DNA of 64,000 bases from Hyaloscypha bicolor E (taxonomy: Eukaryota; Ascomycota; Leotiomycetes; Helotiales; Hyaloscyphaceae): NCBI RefSeq assembly GCF_002865645.1, contig NW_020194517.1, forward strand, positions 1,612,001 to 1,676,000, in the 5' to 3' direction. Below are positions 1-9,639 of this stretch, in pieces. The translations under genes and the position numbers were made by a program. How positions within the stretch are numbered: the stretch's first letter is position 1; each line of letters opens with the position of its first letter. Below the pieces are notes generated by a model that was not told the DNA's origin, searched no databases, and saw nothing but the letters and a program-made list of their open reading frames with translations.

Positions 1-2191
1 GTCGACGCCAGGTTAGCCATGCTATTTAATGTATCTGGATGGTCCGCTCCAAGACCTCTCTTCTCGATTTCAAGAACTTCAGCAATTGCAGCCTCAGCCT
101 CATTCCATCGCCCATCTTTGGAGAGGCACATTCCATACCTCCACAAAAGATCCATCCTACTCTGCCAATCTTTGTCGACTAGGTTGGATTCTAGTACATA
201 ACGCGCGTGTGGCAAGTATGTTCTCCAGACACTTCTATTCCTGTGGTCTTCGTCTGGAAACACTTCCTCCAGTCGCCTAATTACTCGCTCCGTCGAAGAA
301 GGAAGCAATTTTTCTTTCCGAAGCCAGTTCCGTGTGGACAGATGTACTAGCCGATGGAGGTCAAGAGCAGTATCTGCGGGCCGTTTAGTATGAATGAGTA
401 GGCGTTAAGCGTCCCAATCGCCTCTATCTCTTTCTTGCGCGAAGGTCCTGGAGGAAGAAGAGCCTGTGGGATGTCCTTCGAATCGATGCAACACATAAAG
501 GACAGGTAATCAGCCGCTAAAGGGTCGCGATGCCGGATCTGCTCGAACGAAACTAGCCATGTTGTAGCAACCGGGTTCTTTATATTGTGATATCTCCCGT
601 CGTCCTCAAATTCCTCGCTTAGGAGATCAATAACCTCCTCTTCTTGATCTGCCAGGAGTAATAGATAATCTGCGAATGTGATCCCGTTCTCGTTGATGTA
701 TGCTGCTGCCTGAATAATAGCTAGTGGAAGGTAGGTGAGCTCTTCAAGTAAGTCTTTCGTATCTGACCCACTAGTAGCAAGACCCGGATTGACTAAACAC
801 TTTTGTAGCAGCTGGGTAGCTACGCCTTCGTCCATTTCCGGTACCTCCACTATATTCTGATGTGCAAGTTTGACAGCCGTTTTCCTATCGCGTGATGTGA
901 ATACAATGCACCCTTGGTCACTTCTGGGCAAGTACTCGATTAAACGGCCAGATCCCGGCTCAGACCCAGCCTTCGCAATCCACATATCAATTTCATCGGC
1001 GTTATCGAATACCAGGAGCCACTGGCCAGCACTCTCCTTGCTTAGGTAAACTTGCACAAGTTTCTTTACATCTGCCTTCTCCTCCTCGCAACCAGCAATA
1101 CTAAGCCGTCGGGCAACGTCGAGATATGCTTGATGAAGACTTTCCATGTTGGTCGCTGGTATCCAGATAACTGAGCAATTCCTATACTTTTCTCTGATTC
1201 GGTAGACGAGTGCAAGCACTAACTGGGTCTTTCCTACACCTCCGAGTCCGGTGATTGCAACCTTGGTCGTTTGCTCTCCCACGAAAAGCTTTCCTTCAAG
1301 CTGAGCAAGCTGGGTCCCACGACCCGTAAAGTTGGGATTTCTGTCGAATGGTACGATAAAAGGAACGAGCTTTTCTGAAACCTAAACTTAGTATAGGCTA
1401 AAACATGATAGAGACTCCATACCTTCTAGATCTTGCGGCTCGCCAATACTATTAGAGAATCCTTTTACTGTCATTTGAAGCCGTTTCAGTGCCACCTCCT
1501 TCCCCTCGCCATAGATAGGCGGCATAGACACTTCGCAGAGACCCAGTAAACAGTACACAATATCTTCTTCTTTCGTTGTCTGGCGTCGTGCTGCCCATCT
1601 TATCCGCTCATCTATATTGAAATTAGAGAATGGATTTCCTCGCAGAGCTTGAATTGGAATTCCCGTGATCTCTTGGATTGACTTTTCTAGTGACTGTTTA
1701 TCGCCTAATTGCTTGCCTTCTTTGGAGAAGAATTCGACCATTGATGGAGCTATAAGCTCTTGAAGTGTCCAGCCTCTGCTAAACCACCTGCTATCCCGGA
1801 AAGCCGCTTCCCATAGGTATTGGCGTGCCTGAACGTCCGCGTCATAGCCAAGTATTGTCACATCCGCGAGGTATACGTAACATTTCTTCGCATTTCGATA
1901 CCAGCGGAACATTGAATTGATAGCCGTTATAAGCTCATCTGTATCTGACTTATCAATGCAGCAGGTGTCTACCCAGAAGTATCGCAGGCCATCTCTTGTC
2001 GCTTGTTCTCCACAAAACTTGATCTTGTCGTAGCCAGATTTGCTATTGCCCGTACCATTAACGAGATCCTGATATGTGACCTCTTGGCCATCTGTCCAAG
2101 TGTGCGAGAGTATTGCGTATGAGGGAGTGGTATGGGAAGAAACCTGGACCAGGCTGAACTCGCCAGGGCCTTTGATCTCCAAAAGACGCAT
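1..2191 (-). CDS. HET - NB-ARC - TPR NLR-like receptor, 3' end outside window, one internal frameshift
   Basis: Reads leftward and runs off the left edge. Exon 1 (1423-2191) is a HET domain with YAILSHTW, YFWVDTCCIDK and WFSRGWTLQELIAP. A 48-bp intron (1375-1422, GTATGG to TTTCAG) joins it in phase 1 to the linker FIVPFDRNPNFTGR and an NB-ARC ATPase: P-loop GLGGVGKTQ, Walker B LLVFDNADE, FTSRDR and LPLAIIQAAAY. Near 377-385 the frame slips by one base. The expected continuation DLHRLVHLSTRNWLRKE is in another frame, which stays open to base 1 and carries kinesin-light-chain type TPR repeats (GRWNEAEAA, HPDTLNSMANLA). HET-NLRs act in fungal non-self recognition and regulated cell death; that role is family knowledge, not shown here. 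The slip may be a sequencing error or the start of decay, because everything else is open. Start chosen at the canonical MRLLEI of HET proteins. Confidence 0.88.
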
Positions 2192-2617
2192 GATTGCGTA
2201 CGGATTTAGGATCTCGTATGTCTCCTGCGGGGCTGAAGAAGTTGAGGTAAGATCAAAATCACGATCCTAGTCCAGAGTGGAGTGTGGGATAAGAGTGTCC
2301 AACGCAGGGTAGCCTTTTGCAAAGGTGTGGAACAACAGCAGCATGTGATCCCTTACGTGGCGCGGGGCAGACTACTGTAGTAGGATCAACTAGCAAACCG
2401 CCCATGCCCCCAGCCGGCCTCCATTTCACCACAACAACGATATAAAACGGAAATTTTGAGTATATATTCGTGACCAGTAACCTTAGTATATTAATTCTTG
2501 AAGTTTTCAGCATTTTCCTAGTACATTTAAAAAAATCTCAAAATTTTGGTGTTCTAACGTAGTTTTGCCTCTGGACGTCGGTTAGTTCCAACTTTTCAAA
2601 TCGAAAAGAGGAAAAGG
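2192..2617. other. Intergenic region upstream of the HET-NLR gene
   Basis: No convincing coding sequence on either strand. It is the presumed promoter of the leftward HET-NLR gene. Confidence 0.5.
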
Positions 2618-3308
2618 TACGGAAAGCCGTAAGGATCACTTGTGCCAGCGCAAACCCCACCAAAAATCGCCCACGCTCACAACCCCCCCGCAGCACCCCA
2701 CTTAAATATTTACTCTCTTTACGGAGATTCCTCTCGCTCTCTATCCCCTCGCCTAGTGAAACATTGCTACGCTAGCGGCCGCACACGAATATCCCCTGTT
2801 CAGTCAGAATACAACCGCCTCCTCCAATCAGGCCATCCGCATTAGGCGGCCGCTAGCGCTGGCAATGTCTCACTAAATAGGGGTTGGGGAGGTGGGATAT
2901 AGGGAGGACGGAAGGGGGCTGTACCAAAAATCTATGTCGCACTCCACGAAAAAGTCGAGCATTGAATTTTTAGTACCTATAGCCTGTCATTATAGGGCTT
3001 CCTTTCCCTCGCGACTCACGAGCCTCGAAGCTTGCTTTTCTCACTTTTCACTTGTTGCTTTTCACTTTTCACTTTTACTTGCTCGCTCTCTCAACCCCTC
3101 CCCCCAGATCCCCCTCTCCTACCCCTATACTTATATATAGATAGATAAGAATTAAAGAGATAGAGTAAATATTTAAGTAGCAGTAGAGGTTTAGGGAGAA
3201 GGGGGGGCGGTGGTGTATGGGCGTGGGCGATTTTTGGTAGGGTAGTGAAAATCAGATTTCGTGTTTTGCGTTTTGCGCTGGCACATTACGTTCTCGCGGC
3301 TTTCCGTA
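2618..3308. mobile_element. Non-autonomous TIR element, about 690 bp, with a nested MITE
   Basis: The two ends are diverged inverted repeats. The left side has TACGGAAAGCCG, then GTGCCAGCGCAAA, ACCAAAAATCGCCCACG and ACTTAAATATTTACTCT. The right side (about 3150-3308) carries the same blocks in the same order on the opposite strand. The interior has no transposase-like frame. The superfamily cannot be assigned: no clear target duplication was found. A smaller palindromic element (2744-2885) sits inside the left part. Confidence 0.6.
2744..2885. mobile_element. MITE, diverged member of the TCCCTTCGTC/GCTAGC family
   Basis: Imperfect palindrome. The left arm has TCCCCTCG, GTGAAACATTGC and CGCTAGCGGCCGC; the right arm mirrors it with GCGGCCGCTAGCG and CAATGTCTCAC. 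It is the most diverged of four copies seen in this window. The left edge follows a TA; the right edge is blurred. Confidence 0.55.
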
Positions 3309-3331
3309 AGGTTGGGTCGTGCCTTTATTTA

Positions 3332-3475
3332 TCCCTTCGTCCGCCATGAACTATCCACGCTAGCAGGGGGGGTGTGGCTGCACGCAAGCCTCTTGAATTG
3401 GAACGAAGCGAGGTGAGGCTTGCGTGCAGCCACACCCCCCCTGCTAGCGTGGACAGTTCATGGCGGACGAAGGGA
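3332..3475. mobile_element. MITE, 144-bp near-perfect palindrome flanked by TA
   Basis: Two 61-bp arms, differing at a single position, are separated by a 22-bp loop. The ends are TCCCTTCGTCC and GGACGAAGGGA, bordered by TA on both sides (3330-3331 and 3476-3477), as expected for a TA target-site duplication of Tc1/mariner-type elements. It has no coding capacity, so it would need a transposase supplied elsewhere. The near identity of the arms suggests recent mobility. Confidence 0.85.
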
Positions 3476-3610
3476 TAGAAACCGCGCGACAGCCTCATAA
3501 ATTCTAAGTGAGGCTGCGCTAGGCTACGCTGGCAGCAGATTTCCTCCGCCTAACACATTATCGAACACGAATTTCTGAACCACTTTGCAGCAGTTGTAGG
3601 ACGGTGCAGC

Positions 3611-5215
3611 ATGGTATCCAGAAGGCCGAGATCGTCTCGCCAGCCAGACGCAACCAAACATGACACCGTTCAGGCGAGCAGTCCAGCTTCCATGTCCTTG
3701 ACACCTACTGACGGCCTCTCAGAGACCAGCGAAGAAACGACGCACTGGAACAAGGAACGACGCTCCGCTAGAGTCCTTGGAGCCGACCGCTGATTCCAAC
3801 AAGTCACAATGGACTACATATCGAGTGAGCCCAATACCGAATACCTACAACGCAACCTCCTTCCACGACGCTCTTCGTATCAGTCTTCGGCTCGAATCAC
3901 ATACAACATTGACCATCCACTCCTTCGGTTCGGACTGGTCGCAGCAGAGAACCGCAACGATCACATTCAGCGACACTCCTTCCGGGCTATACTCAGTTGG
4001 GGTTGATGATGTCTGCGGCAAGACAACAGAATGGAAGGTGAACATTGTTCATCCATTGTCTACACAAACCGACACTGTGTGCATTGATACACACTTTAAG
4101 GGTTTTACACCTGTTTCCCCGCTTGCTAATGACGAGGAACATTTGATTGAGTACGTTGCTCGGTGTAAATTGAGAACGTTTGCTGATCTATAGTCACAGC
4201 TGTTATTGCGCTATACATGCGCTGGGGAAGTCATGCGCTTGGAGGATTCAAGCCCATAATGATACTTACATGGTGGCTTCGGAGATTCCCTGGCCAAAGG
4301 ACCTTCCTCGATTACGGGTATTCATATACGGATACGCATGTGATTTGACCACGGCCGAATCGATCAGTGGGGTTGATGATTACGCAGATACCGCTTAGGC
4401 GGGCTGCTTAGGAACAGGCGGGGTCCAAGAACAAGGTAGGAGCACCTCGATTCGCCTGCATGCCGTCGCTGACCCACGAAGACCGGTCCTCCAGTACCCC
4501 TGGTGTTCATTGCTCACCAGCCTTGGTGGCATAGTCCTCAAACAGTATGTAGGTTTATCCATCGCAACAAATCATTCGTTTTCTTGGCTTAACTGTCGGA
4601 AAGGCACGTTTTATACGGATGTCATGAAGGAAGAGTTCTGATGAGTTTTGGTCACGTTCTAATTTACAATTTGATTCTAGTTCTATGTGGAGTCCTTTGT
4701 TTTCGGTCTTGTGCCCATGCCAAGGCTTATGTATACCCGCGAAGCAGTGGCTTTGGCTGTTATTTTGTGTCGGAGTACAACCCTCACACGATAATCGGAT
4801 TTGTCTCTCTTGCTTCGACCAATAGAGGTGTGGCCATCGTATGTTCTACGTGTGCCGTCACCACCCAGATCACGAGATTGCTGTAAACGTGATGGCTGCT
4901 TGTGATCTATCCAAAGACTCAAAAATCATTCCAGTTCTTTGAAACGAGGAAGACGTCTACGTCATTGAGGGTAGCGTCGGCTACTTGGTGTCGTCTGTAA
5001 TCGATAACTTAATAAAACAACGACCCAGTTGCAAAGAAGTGGACTCGTGGCTGAGTCGACAACGTTGGCCGTCCAATCACCTGCGTCAGCAACACTTCGG
5101 TCCGCCACTGCGAAAACTCGGAATCGGATTATCAAAGTGGTCTATTGACGCGGATCATAGCGAATGGTGGAATTTTCCCAGCATTTGATCAAGACGGCTA
5201 TATAGGAACCGGCCC
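3611..5215 (+). pseudogene. Decayed SERAC1-like alpha/beta-hydrolase, N-terminal part of an NLR-type receptor
   Basis: Fragments in three frames match, in order, the fungal SERAC1-like effector domain. Residues around 4080-4150 read CIDTHFKGFTPVSPL. At 4225-4340 HALGGFKP and DLPRLRVFIYGY lie in alternating frames. At 4501-4545 LVFIAH and SLGGIVLKQ are split by a one-base insertion inside the nucleophile elbow (GHSLGG type). At about 5150-5205 ADHSE and FDQDGYI are split by a frame change. At 5233-5290 MTVTETELQH resembles the conserved end of a NACHT module. Several frameshifts and stops make this a pseudogene. The order hydrolase then NACHT then ankyrin fits the downstream ankyrin sequence. 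The NACHT P-loop is not seen and may be deleted or in the gap. Confidence 0.7.
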
Positions 5216-5336
5216 GAGATGAACTACGAACGGTTTGCAGAAGCGCAAGCCTATGACTGTAACAGAAACAGAGCTCCAGCATAGAATCTCATAAAGAATA
5301 ACCGTATCATCCGGCACGACCAATAAGTGCAAATCT

Positions 5337-6270
5337 NNNNNNNNNNNNNNNNNNNNNNNNNNNNNNNNNNNNNNNNNNNNNNNNNNNNNNNNNNNNNNNN
5401 NNNNNNNNNNNNNNNNNNNNNNNNNNNNNNNNNNNNNNNNNNNNNNNNNNNNNNNNNNNNNNNNNNNNNNNNNNNNNNNNNNNNNNNNNNNNNNNNNNNN
5501 NNNNNNNNNNNNNNNNNNNNNNNNNNNNNNNNNNNNNNNNNNNNNNNNNNNNNNNNNNNNNNNNNNNNNNNNNNNNNNNNNNNNNNNNNNNNNNNNNNNN
5601 NNNNNNNNNNNNNNNNNNNNNNNNNNNNNNNNNNNNNNNNNNNNNNNNNNNNNNNNNNNNNNNNNNNNNNNNNNNNNNNNNNNNNNNNNNNNNNNNNNNN
5701 NNNNNNNNNNNNNNNNNNNNNNNNNNNNNNNNNNNNNNNNNNNNNNNNNNNNNNNNNNNNNNNNNNNNNNNNNNNNNNNNNNNNNNNNNNNNNNNNNNNN
5801 NNNNNNNNNNNNNNNNNNNNNNNNNNNNNNNNNNNNNNNNNNNNNNNNNNNNNNNNNNNNNNNNNNNNNNNNNNNNNNNNNNNNNNNNNNNNNNNNNNNN
5901 NNNNNNNNNNNNNNNNNNNNNNNNNNNNNNNNNNNNNNNNNNNNNNNNNNNNNNNNNNNNNNNNNNNNNNNNNNNNNNNNNNNNNNNNNNNNNNNNNNNN
6001 NNNNNNNNNNNNNNNNNNNNNNNNNNNNNNNNNNNNNNNNNNNNNNNNNNNNNNNNNNNNNNNNNNNNNNNNNNNNNNNNNNNNNNNNNNNNNNNNNNNN
6101 NNNNNNNNNNNNNNNNNNNNNNNNNNNNNNNNNNNNNNNNNNNNNNNNNNNNNNNNNNNNNNNNNNNNNNNNNNNNNNNNNNNNNNNNNNNNNNNNNNNN
6201 NNNNNNNNNNNNNNNNNNNNNNNNNNNNNNNNNNNNNNNNNNNNNNNNNNNNNNNNNNNNNNNNNNNNNN
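5337..6270. other. Assembly gap, 934 N
   Basis: An unbroken run of N. Frames that appear to cross it are meaningless. Confidence 0.99.
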
Positions 6271-7800
6271 ATGTATGCCGTCGAACTTCTCGTAACGGCA
6301 TCATAGGCGGAACTCGTAACTGAAGCCGAAATAATAGCTCCTCCTCGACATGCCAACGAAATAACGGGGGTTTACGCCGTCGAACTTCTCGCAACGGCAT
6401 AGGAGGCGGAACTCGTAACTGAAGCCGAAATAATAGCTCCTCCTCGACATGCCAACGAACTAACGGGGGTTTACGCCGTCGAACTTCTCGCAACGGCATA
6501 GGAGGCGGAACTCGTAACTGAAGCCGAAATAATAGCTCCTCGTCGACATGTTAATGAACTATCGGGGGTATACGCCGCCGAACTTCTCGTAACGGCATAG
6601 GAGGCGGAACTCGTAATTGCAGTCGAAATAATAGCTCCTCCTCGACATGCCAACGAAATAACGGGGGTTTACGCCGTCGAACTTCTCGCAACGGCATAGG
6701 AGGCGGAACTCGTAACTGAAGCCGAAATAATAGCTCCTCCTCGACATGCCAACGAACTAACGGGGGTATACGCCGCCGAACTTCTCGTAACGGCATAGGA
6801 GGCGGAACTCGTAATTGCAGTCGAAACAACAGTTCTTCGTCGACGTGATAACGAGATGAGGGAAAACGTCGTCGCGGTACATTTCGCAAAGGTCAAAAAG
6901 GCCAGACAAACAACTGCAGACGTGGGAATTATTCATCGTTAGGTTGATAAGGAAGTACGGGCAACCGACGACGAGCGAGATCACGACACGTAAACGACAA
7001 TAAAAGACGAAGTTTTTGTCGGGGACGTAGTTCGTCACGAAACTGCTGAAAACGTACCGGGGTTGCTCTACGTACCACCTCACGAGCCAAAGGTAGTGGT
7101 AGGTAAACAAGTTCTAGTCCCCCACAGTTATCGTTTGGGAGATATTGCGAGTTTTCTGGGCGTGGCCTCCGTTACACCTCGTACCAACTTCTAAAGAGTC
7201 CAACGGCAAGTCTCATCACCAATAGTAGTTCCTTAAGTATTTTAGACTGGGTTACTAGGTCGTATGAACCTATCATGACTGACATTGCATCTTCTATTAG
7301 GACACCTTGGGGAGCACAGAGTCGGAAAAGCCGCACATTCTTGGTTCTAGAACGTTGTATTAGGTGCTTGCCCTCGAACCAGAACTCTCTAAATCGTAGT
7401 TTAAGCAAGCTCAGCCGTTAAGAGTACATTAAACGTGTTTATTCGCTGTTGACTACTACCGGAACAGGTTAACCTAGAGGTCTTCAGAACAGCTTCTTAG
7501 CTTCGGGTAGAGCATCCTTCTTCAGTAACTGTCTAACCACTTACTTGACATGCTAGACTAGGAGGGGTACGGCGAACCTAAGATACTCCGGAGGTCTGTT
7601 CGATTGCTAAGCAGAGTGGTAGTGTAGCATACCAGCGTTAAGGCCAAGACGTTCTCTCCTAGGGCCCGGTTCATAGAGACAAGGAGCATCTGAGTACCGC
7701 TTCGTGTAGAGACAGTGCCAGTTCCCGGCGAGCCGCTCTGTATGGGTAGAGTACTCCGCATACCGAAGGCCCATTATAAAAAACATCTACTGAAAGGAAT
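6271..7800. other. Segment written in reverse (not reverse-complement): NACHT C-terminus plus ankyrin repeats
   Basis: As written, neither strand makes sense. Read from 7798 down to 6271 with bases NOT complemented, one frame is open for 509 codons with no stop. In order it gives VCLAERPLTVTEMCFAM, QIVQFIHQSVNDFFL and CANYMRIADSNEFD (typical after a NACHT domain), then ankyrin repeats: STMLHIASGAGLLSVIE, NRALHHASRWGHAKVV, KCTALERAAANGHEGIV, TGNALHGAAAKGSRAIV, and six nearly identical 99-bp units such as GNALQAAAFGGNQATV. The repeat phase is exact: units begin at 6277, 6376, 6475, 6574, 6673 and 6772. The same repeat occurs in normal orientation just after the block (7804 onward). DNA cannot be reversed this way by any known rearrangement, so the natural reading is a data-handling or gap-closure artefact next to the N gap. 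Confidence 0.93.
6277..6870. repeat. Six 99-bp tandem repeats (33-aa ankyrin unit, backward text)
   Basis: The period is exactly 99 bp and the units are almost identical. Differences fall at a few codons (for example GAA/GAC giving E/D, and AAA/CAA). Read 3' to 5' uncomplemented, each is one ankyrin repeat ending LLLDNKAEVNAQ. Highly similar repeats that vary at few positions are typical of fungal NLR ligand-sensing domains. Confidence 0.9.
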
Positions 7801-7803
7801 CCT

Positions 7804-8075
7804 GGGGGCAATAAAGCAACCGTACAGCTCCTCCTCGATAATAAAGCCGAAGTCAATGCTCAAGGCGGAGTCTATGGTAATGCTCTTCAAGCTGCTAGAT
7901 CTCGGGGCCATCAAGCAATCGTGCAACTCCTCCTCGATAGTAACAAGGCCAGTGCTCAAGCCGGGTAATATAGCAATGATCTCCAAGCCACAGCATGTCA
8001 GCGCCGCACATATCGCCGACAGAACCTCTCTGGTAACTGTCGCAGGTGCAGAATGCGCTCTCTCTGAAGCATAAA
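7804..8075 (+). pseudogene. Ankyrin repeat fragment in normal orientation, decaying
   Basis: Starting at about 7804 the plus strand encodes GGNKATVQLLLDNK, GNALQAARSRGHQAIV and QLLLDSNKAS, i.e. two ankyrin repeats nearly identical to the backward block. It then meets a stop at about 7963 and degenerates (YSNDLQATACQ) with frame changes. It is probably the 3' end of the same receptor gene as the 3611-5215 fragment. If the backward block and the gap were flipped into place, hydrolase, NACHT end and ankyrins would be collinear on the plus strand. Confidence 0.75.
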
Positions 8076-8246
8076 TTGGGTGCTCCGGAGGAGCTTATAT
8101 AGTGGTGAAACATGCCCAGGAGCTAAGCCACTGAACACGTGTGATCGGCACGCAGAGGGCAGTAGGGGGGGCCCATATGCCATGCAACAGTAACCTTACT
8201 ATACTATACAGTTGTGTAGACTCAAATCAATTGAGTGTTGCATTAG

Positions 8247-8606
8247 CTGTGCCTCGTGGAACAAGTTCTCAGCCACGAACGTGATTCAACGACGGAGGGA
8301 GATTTGTTGAAACTGGCCAAAGAAATAGTTACAGGCATTGCTAAGTGGTTCCATTATAAGCAGATGACTATCAACAGGACCCTGGACACTGTCGCACACT
8401 TACGAAGTAGTATGAAGTTTGAGACCCACGGAAGCTCTCGAGCAAAGCCTCTTGGGTCAGTCGTAGTGCGGAGTCCAGTTGGCTTGGTTGACGGGTTCGG
8501 GAATCAGTACAGGCAGTACCGCAATCTCGTCTTCTGGACAGAAAGAAAGAGAGACGAAGGATTTATTGATGAGTGGTGGGATGAAGAGGTGCAAATCGGG
8601 CGATAG
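8247..8606 (+). pseudogene. Open frame without ATG, possible 3' remnant of the receptor locus
   Basis: The frame is open from 8247 to a stop at 8604-8606 and reads like protein (LLKLAKEIVTGIAKWFHY, GFIDEWWDEEVQIG). It has no ATG near its beginning. No family is recognised. Its position just after the ankyrin fragment makes a detached C-terminal exon possible; a chance frame is the alternative. Confidence 0.3.
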
Positions 8607-9205
8607 CTAGACTGACATGGCAAACGCTGAAATCAGCACAGAACCTGAAAAATGCGAGCCAGACACAATCGACCCAGCATTCAAGAAGCTGAGGCCGACA
8701 GTCTGTGTTCCTCGCGAAAGAAATTTTGGTGTGAAATTCCATAACAAGTTGCGGGACAACTCGCTTTCCCCGACTAGAGGGAAAGGCCCCTTTAGCGCGA
8801 CGTACGTCCGACCATCAGTTCCACGTTTTCGAATCAAAAGACGAAAAGGGGATCGGCAATCGCTTAATGTGGGGTAATTGCGGGGACCAGCCAAGTGCGC
8901 CAAATTTCCTGTTCGTCTGACAAATCTCTCTGGTCCCTGCGCTGTAAATCCGCTATATGGTGGTATTCAACAGGTACTACTCATGTCTATTTTAGGGGAA
9001 GTGAATGGAAAACAGCATCCCTTTCACAAGACTTTCGCGACTTCAGATCTACGCTTTCTTGCAGTCGCCCCAAGTAGGGTCAATACGCTTCTTCGTCTGT
9101 TCACAAGATCTGTCGATCGTCAACTTTTCAAAGCCCCGCGATGGGGTCATTGCTAGGAAAGGACCTCGGAGCATTTTTTCTCCAGGATCGAACGCTGGGC
9201 TGCTG
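8607..9205. other. Non-coding or unrecognised
   Basis: Several overlapping short frames occur on both strands; none has codon or domain support. Confidence 0.4.
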
Positions 9206-9410
9206 GGGTATATATAAGCCTGGCAAAGCCATGCTTGCGAATCATGCATGTCATCTTGGGTGCTCGGAGCTTCCCTTGCTTCCCCCTTGTCGGCAGCCTC
9301 TTTCGATCTTCAAAATGCTTTCTCCATTTGCGCTTTGCCTTCTTCCTCTCGCAATTACCGCACCAAGTTCTGAGAAGCGAGCTAACATCAAGGTTATAGC
9401 ATCAAAATAA
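9206..9410 (+). pseudogene. Promoter and signal-peptide stub of a secreted-protein gene, truncated
   Basis: A TATA-like TATATATAAG (about 9208) is followed about 105 bp later by ATG at 9315 in the context CAAAATGC. The 31-residue product MLSPFALCLLPLAITAPSS... has a signal peptide, then a KR dibasic site, and stops at 9408-9410. Beyond it the sequence becomes AT-rich with no continuation. It looks like the 5' end of a secreted-protein gene whose body has been lost; a missed 3' exon is the alternative. Confidence 0.4.
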
Positions 9411-9639
9411 TACAAGTAATTAAATAATGAAACAAGATCAACCTCAACCAGATCAAAGGGTACTTAAAGGGGCTAGCACGTGACAGCGGGGTACTCTCGA
9501 GAAGTGGGGAAGCTCCACCCTCCGCGCTCAACCTCAAGCACGCCATCCAGAATCTGACAGAGCCTCAAACCCCTCCCCTCCTCTCATCCAACCTTCAATT
9601 CTTGTACATACCCCTTTCCATCTCATATCTCCTCCAAAA

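Noticed and set aside
5220..5336. Possibility that the sequence before the gap is also written backwards (VNNQHGLL when reversed)
   Set aside because: The forward reading gives MTVTETELQH, a better match to the NACHT end, and the DHSE segment just before it is clearly forward.
5198..6899. Long minus- and plus-strand frames across and beside the N gap (repeats reading REVRRRKPPL or SASYAVTRSS)
   Set aside because: They either translate N or are shadows of the ankyrin text written backwards.
6757..7408. Minus-strand frames of 78-117 codons in the backward block
   Set aside because: They are artefacts of reading reversed sequence on the complementary strand.
6271..7800. CRISPR array or satellite in the 99-bp repeats
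   Set aside because: There are no spacers; the period is a multiple of three and encodes 33-residue ankyrin units once direction is corrected.
8607..9156. Overlapping 60-98 codon frames on both strands
   Set aside because: No homology-like features, splice signals or start context.
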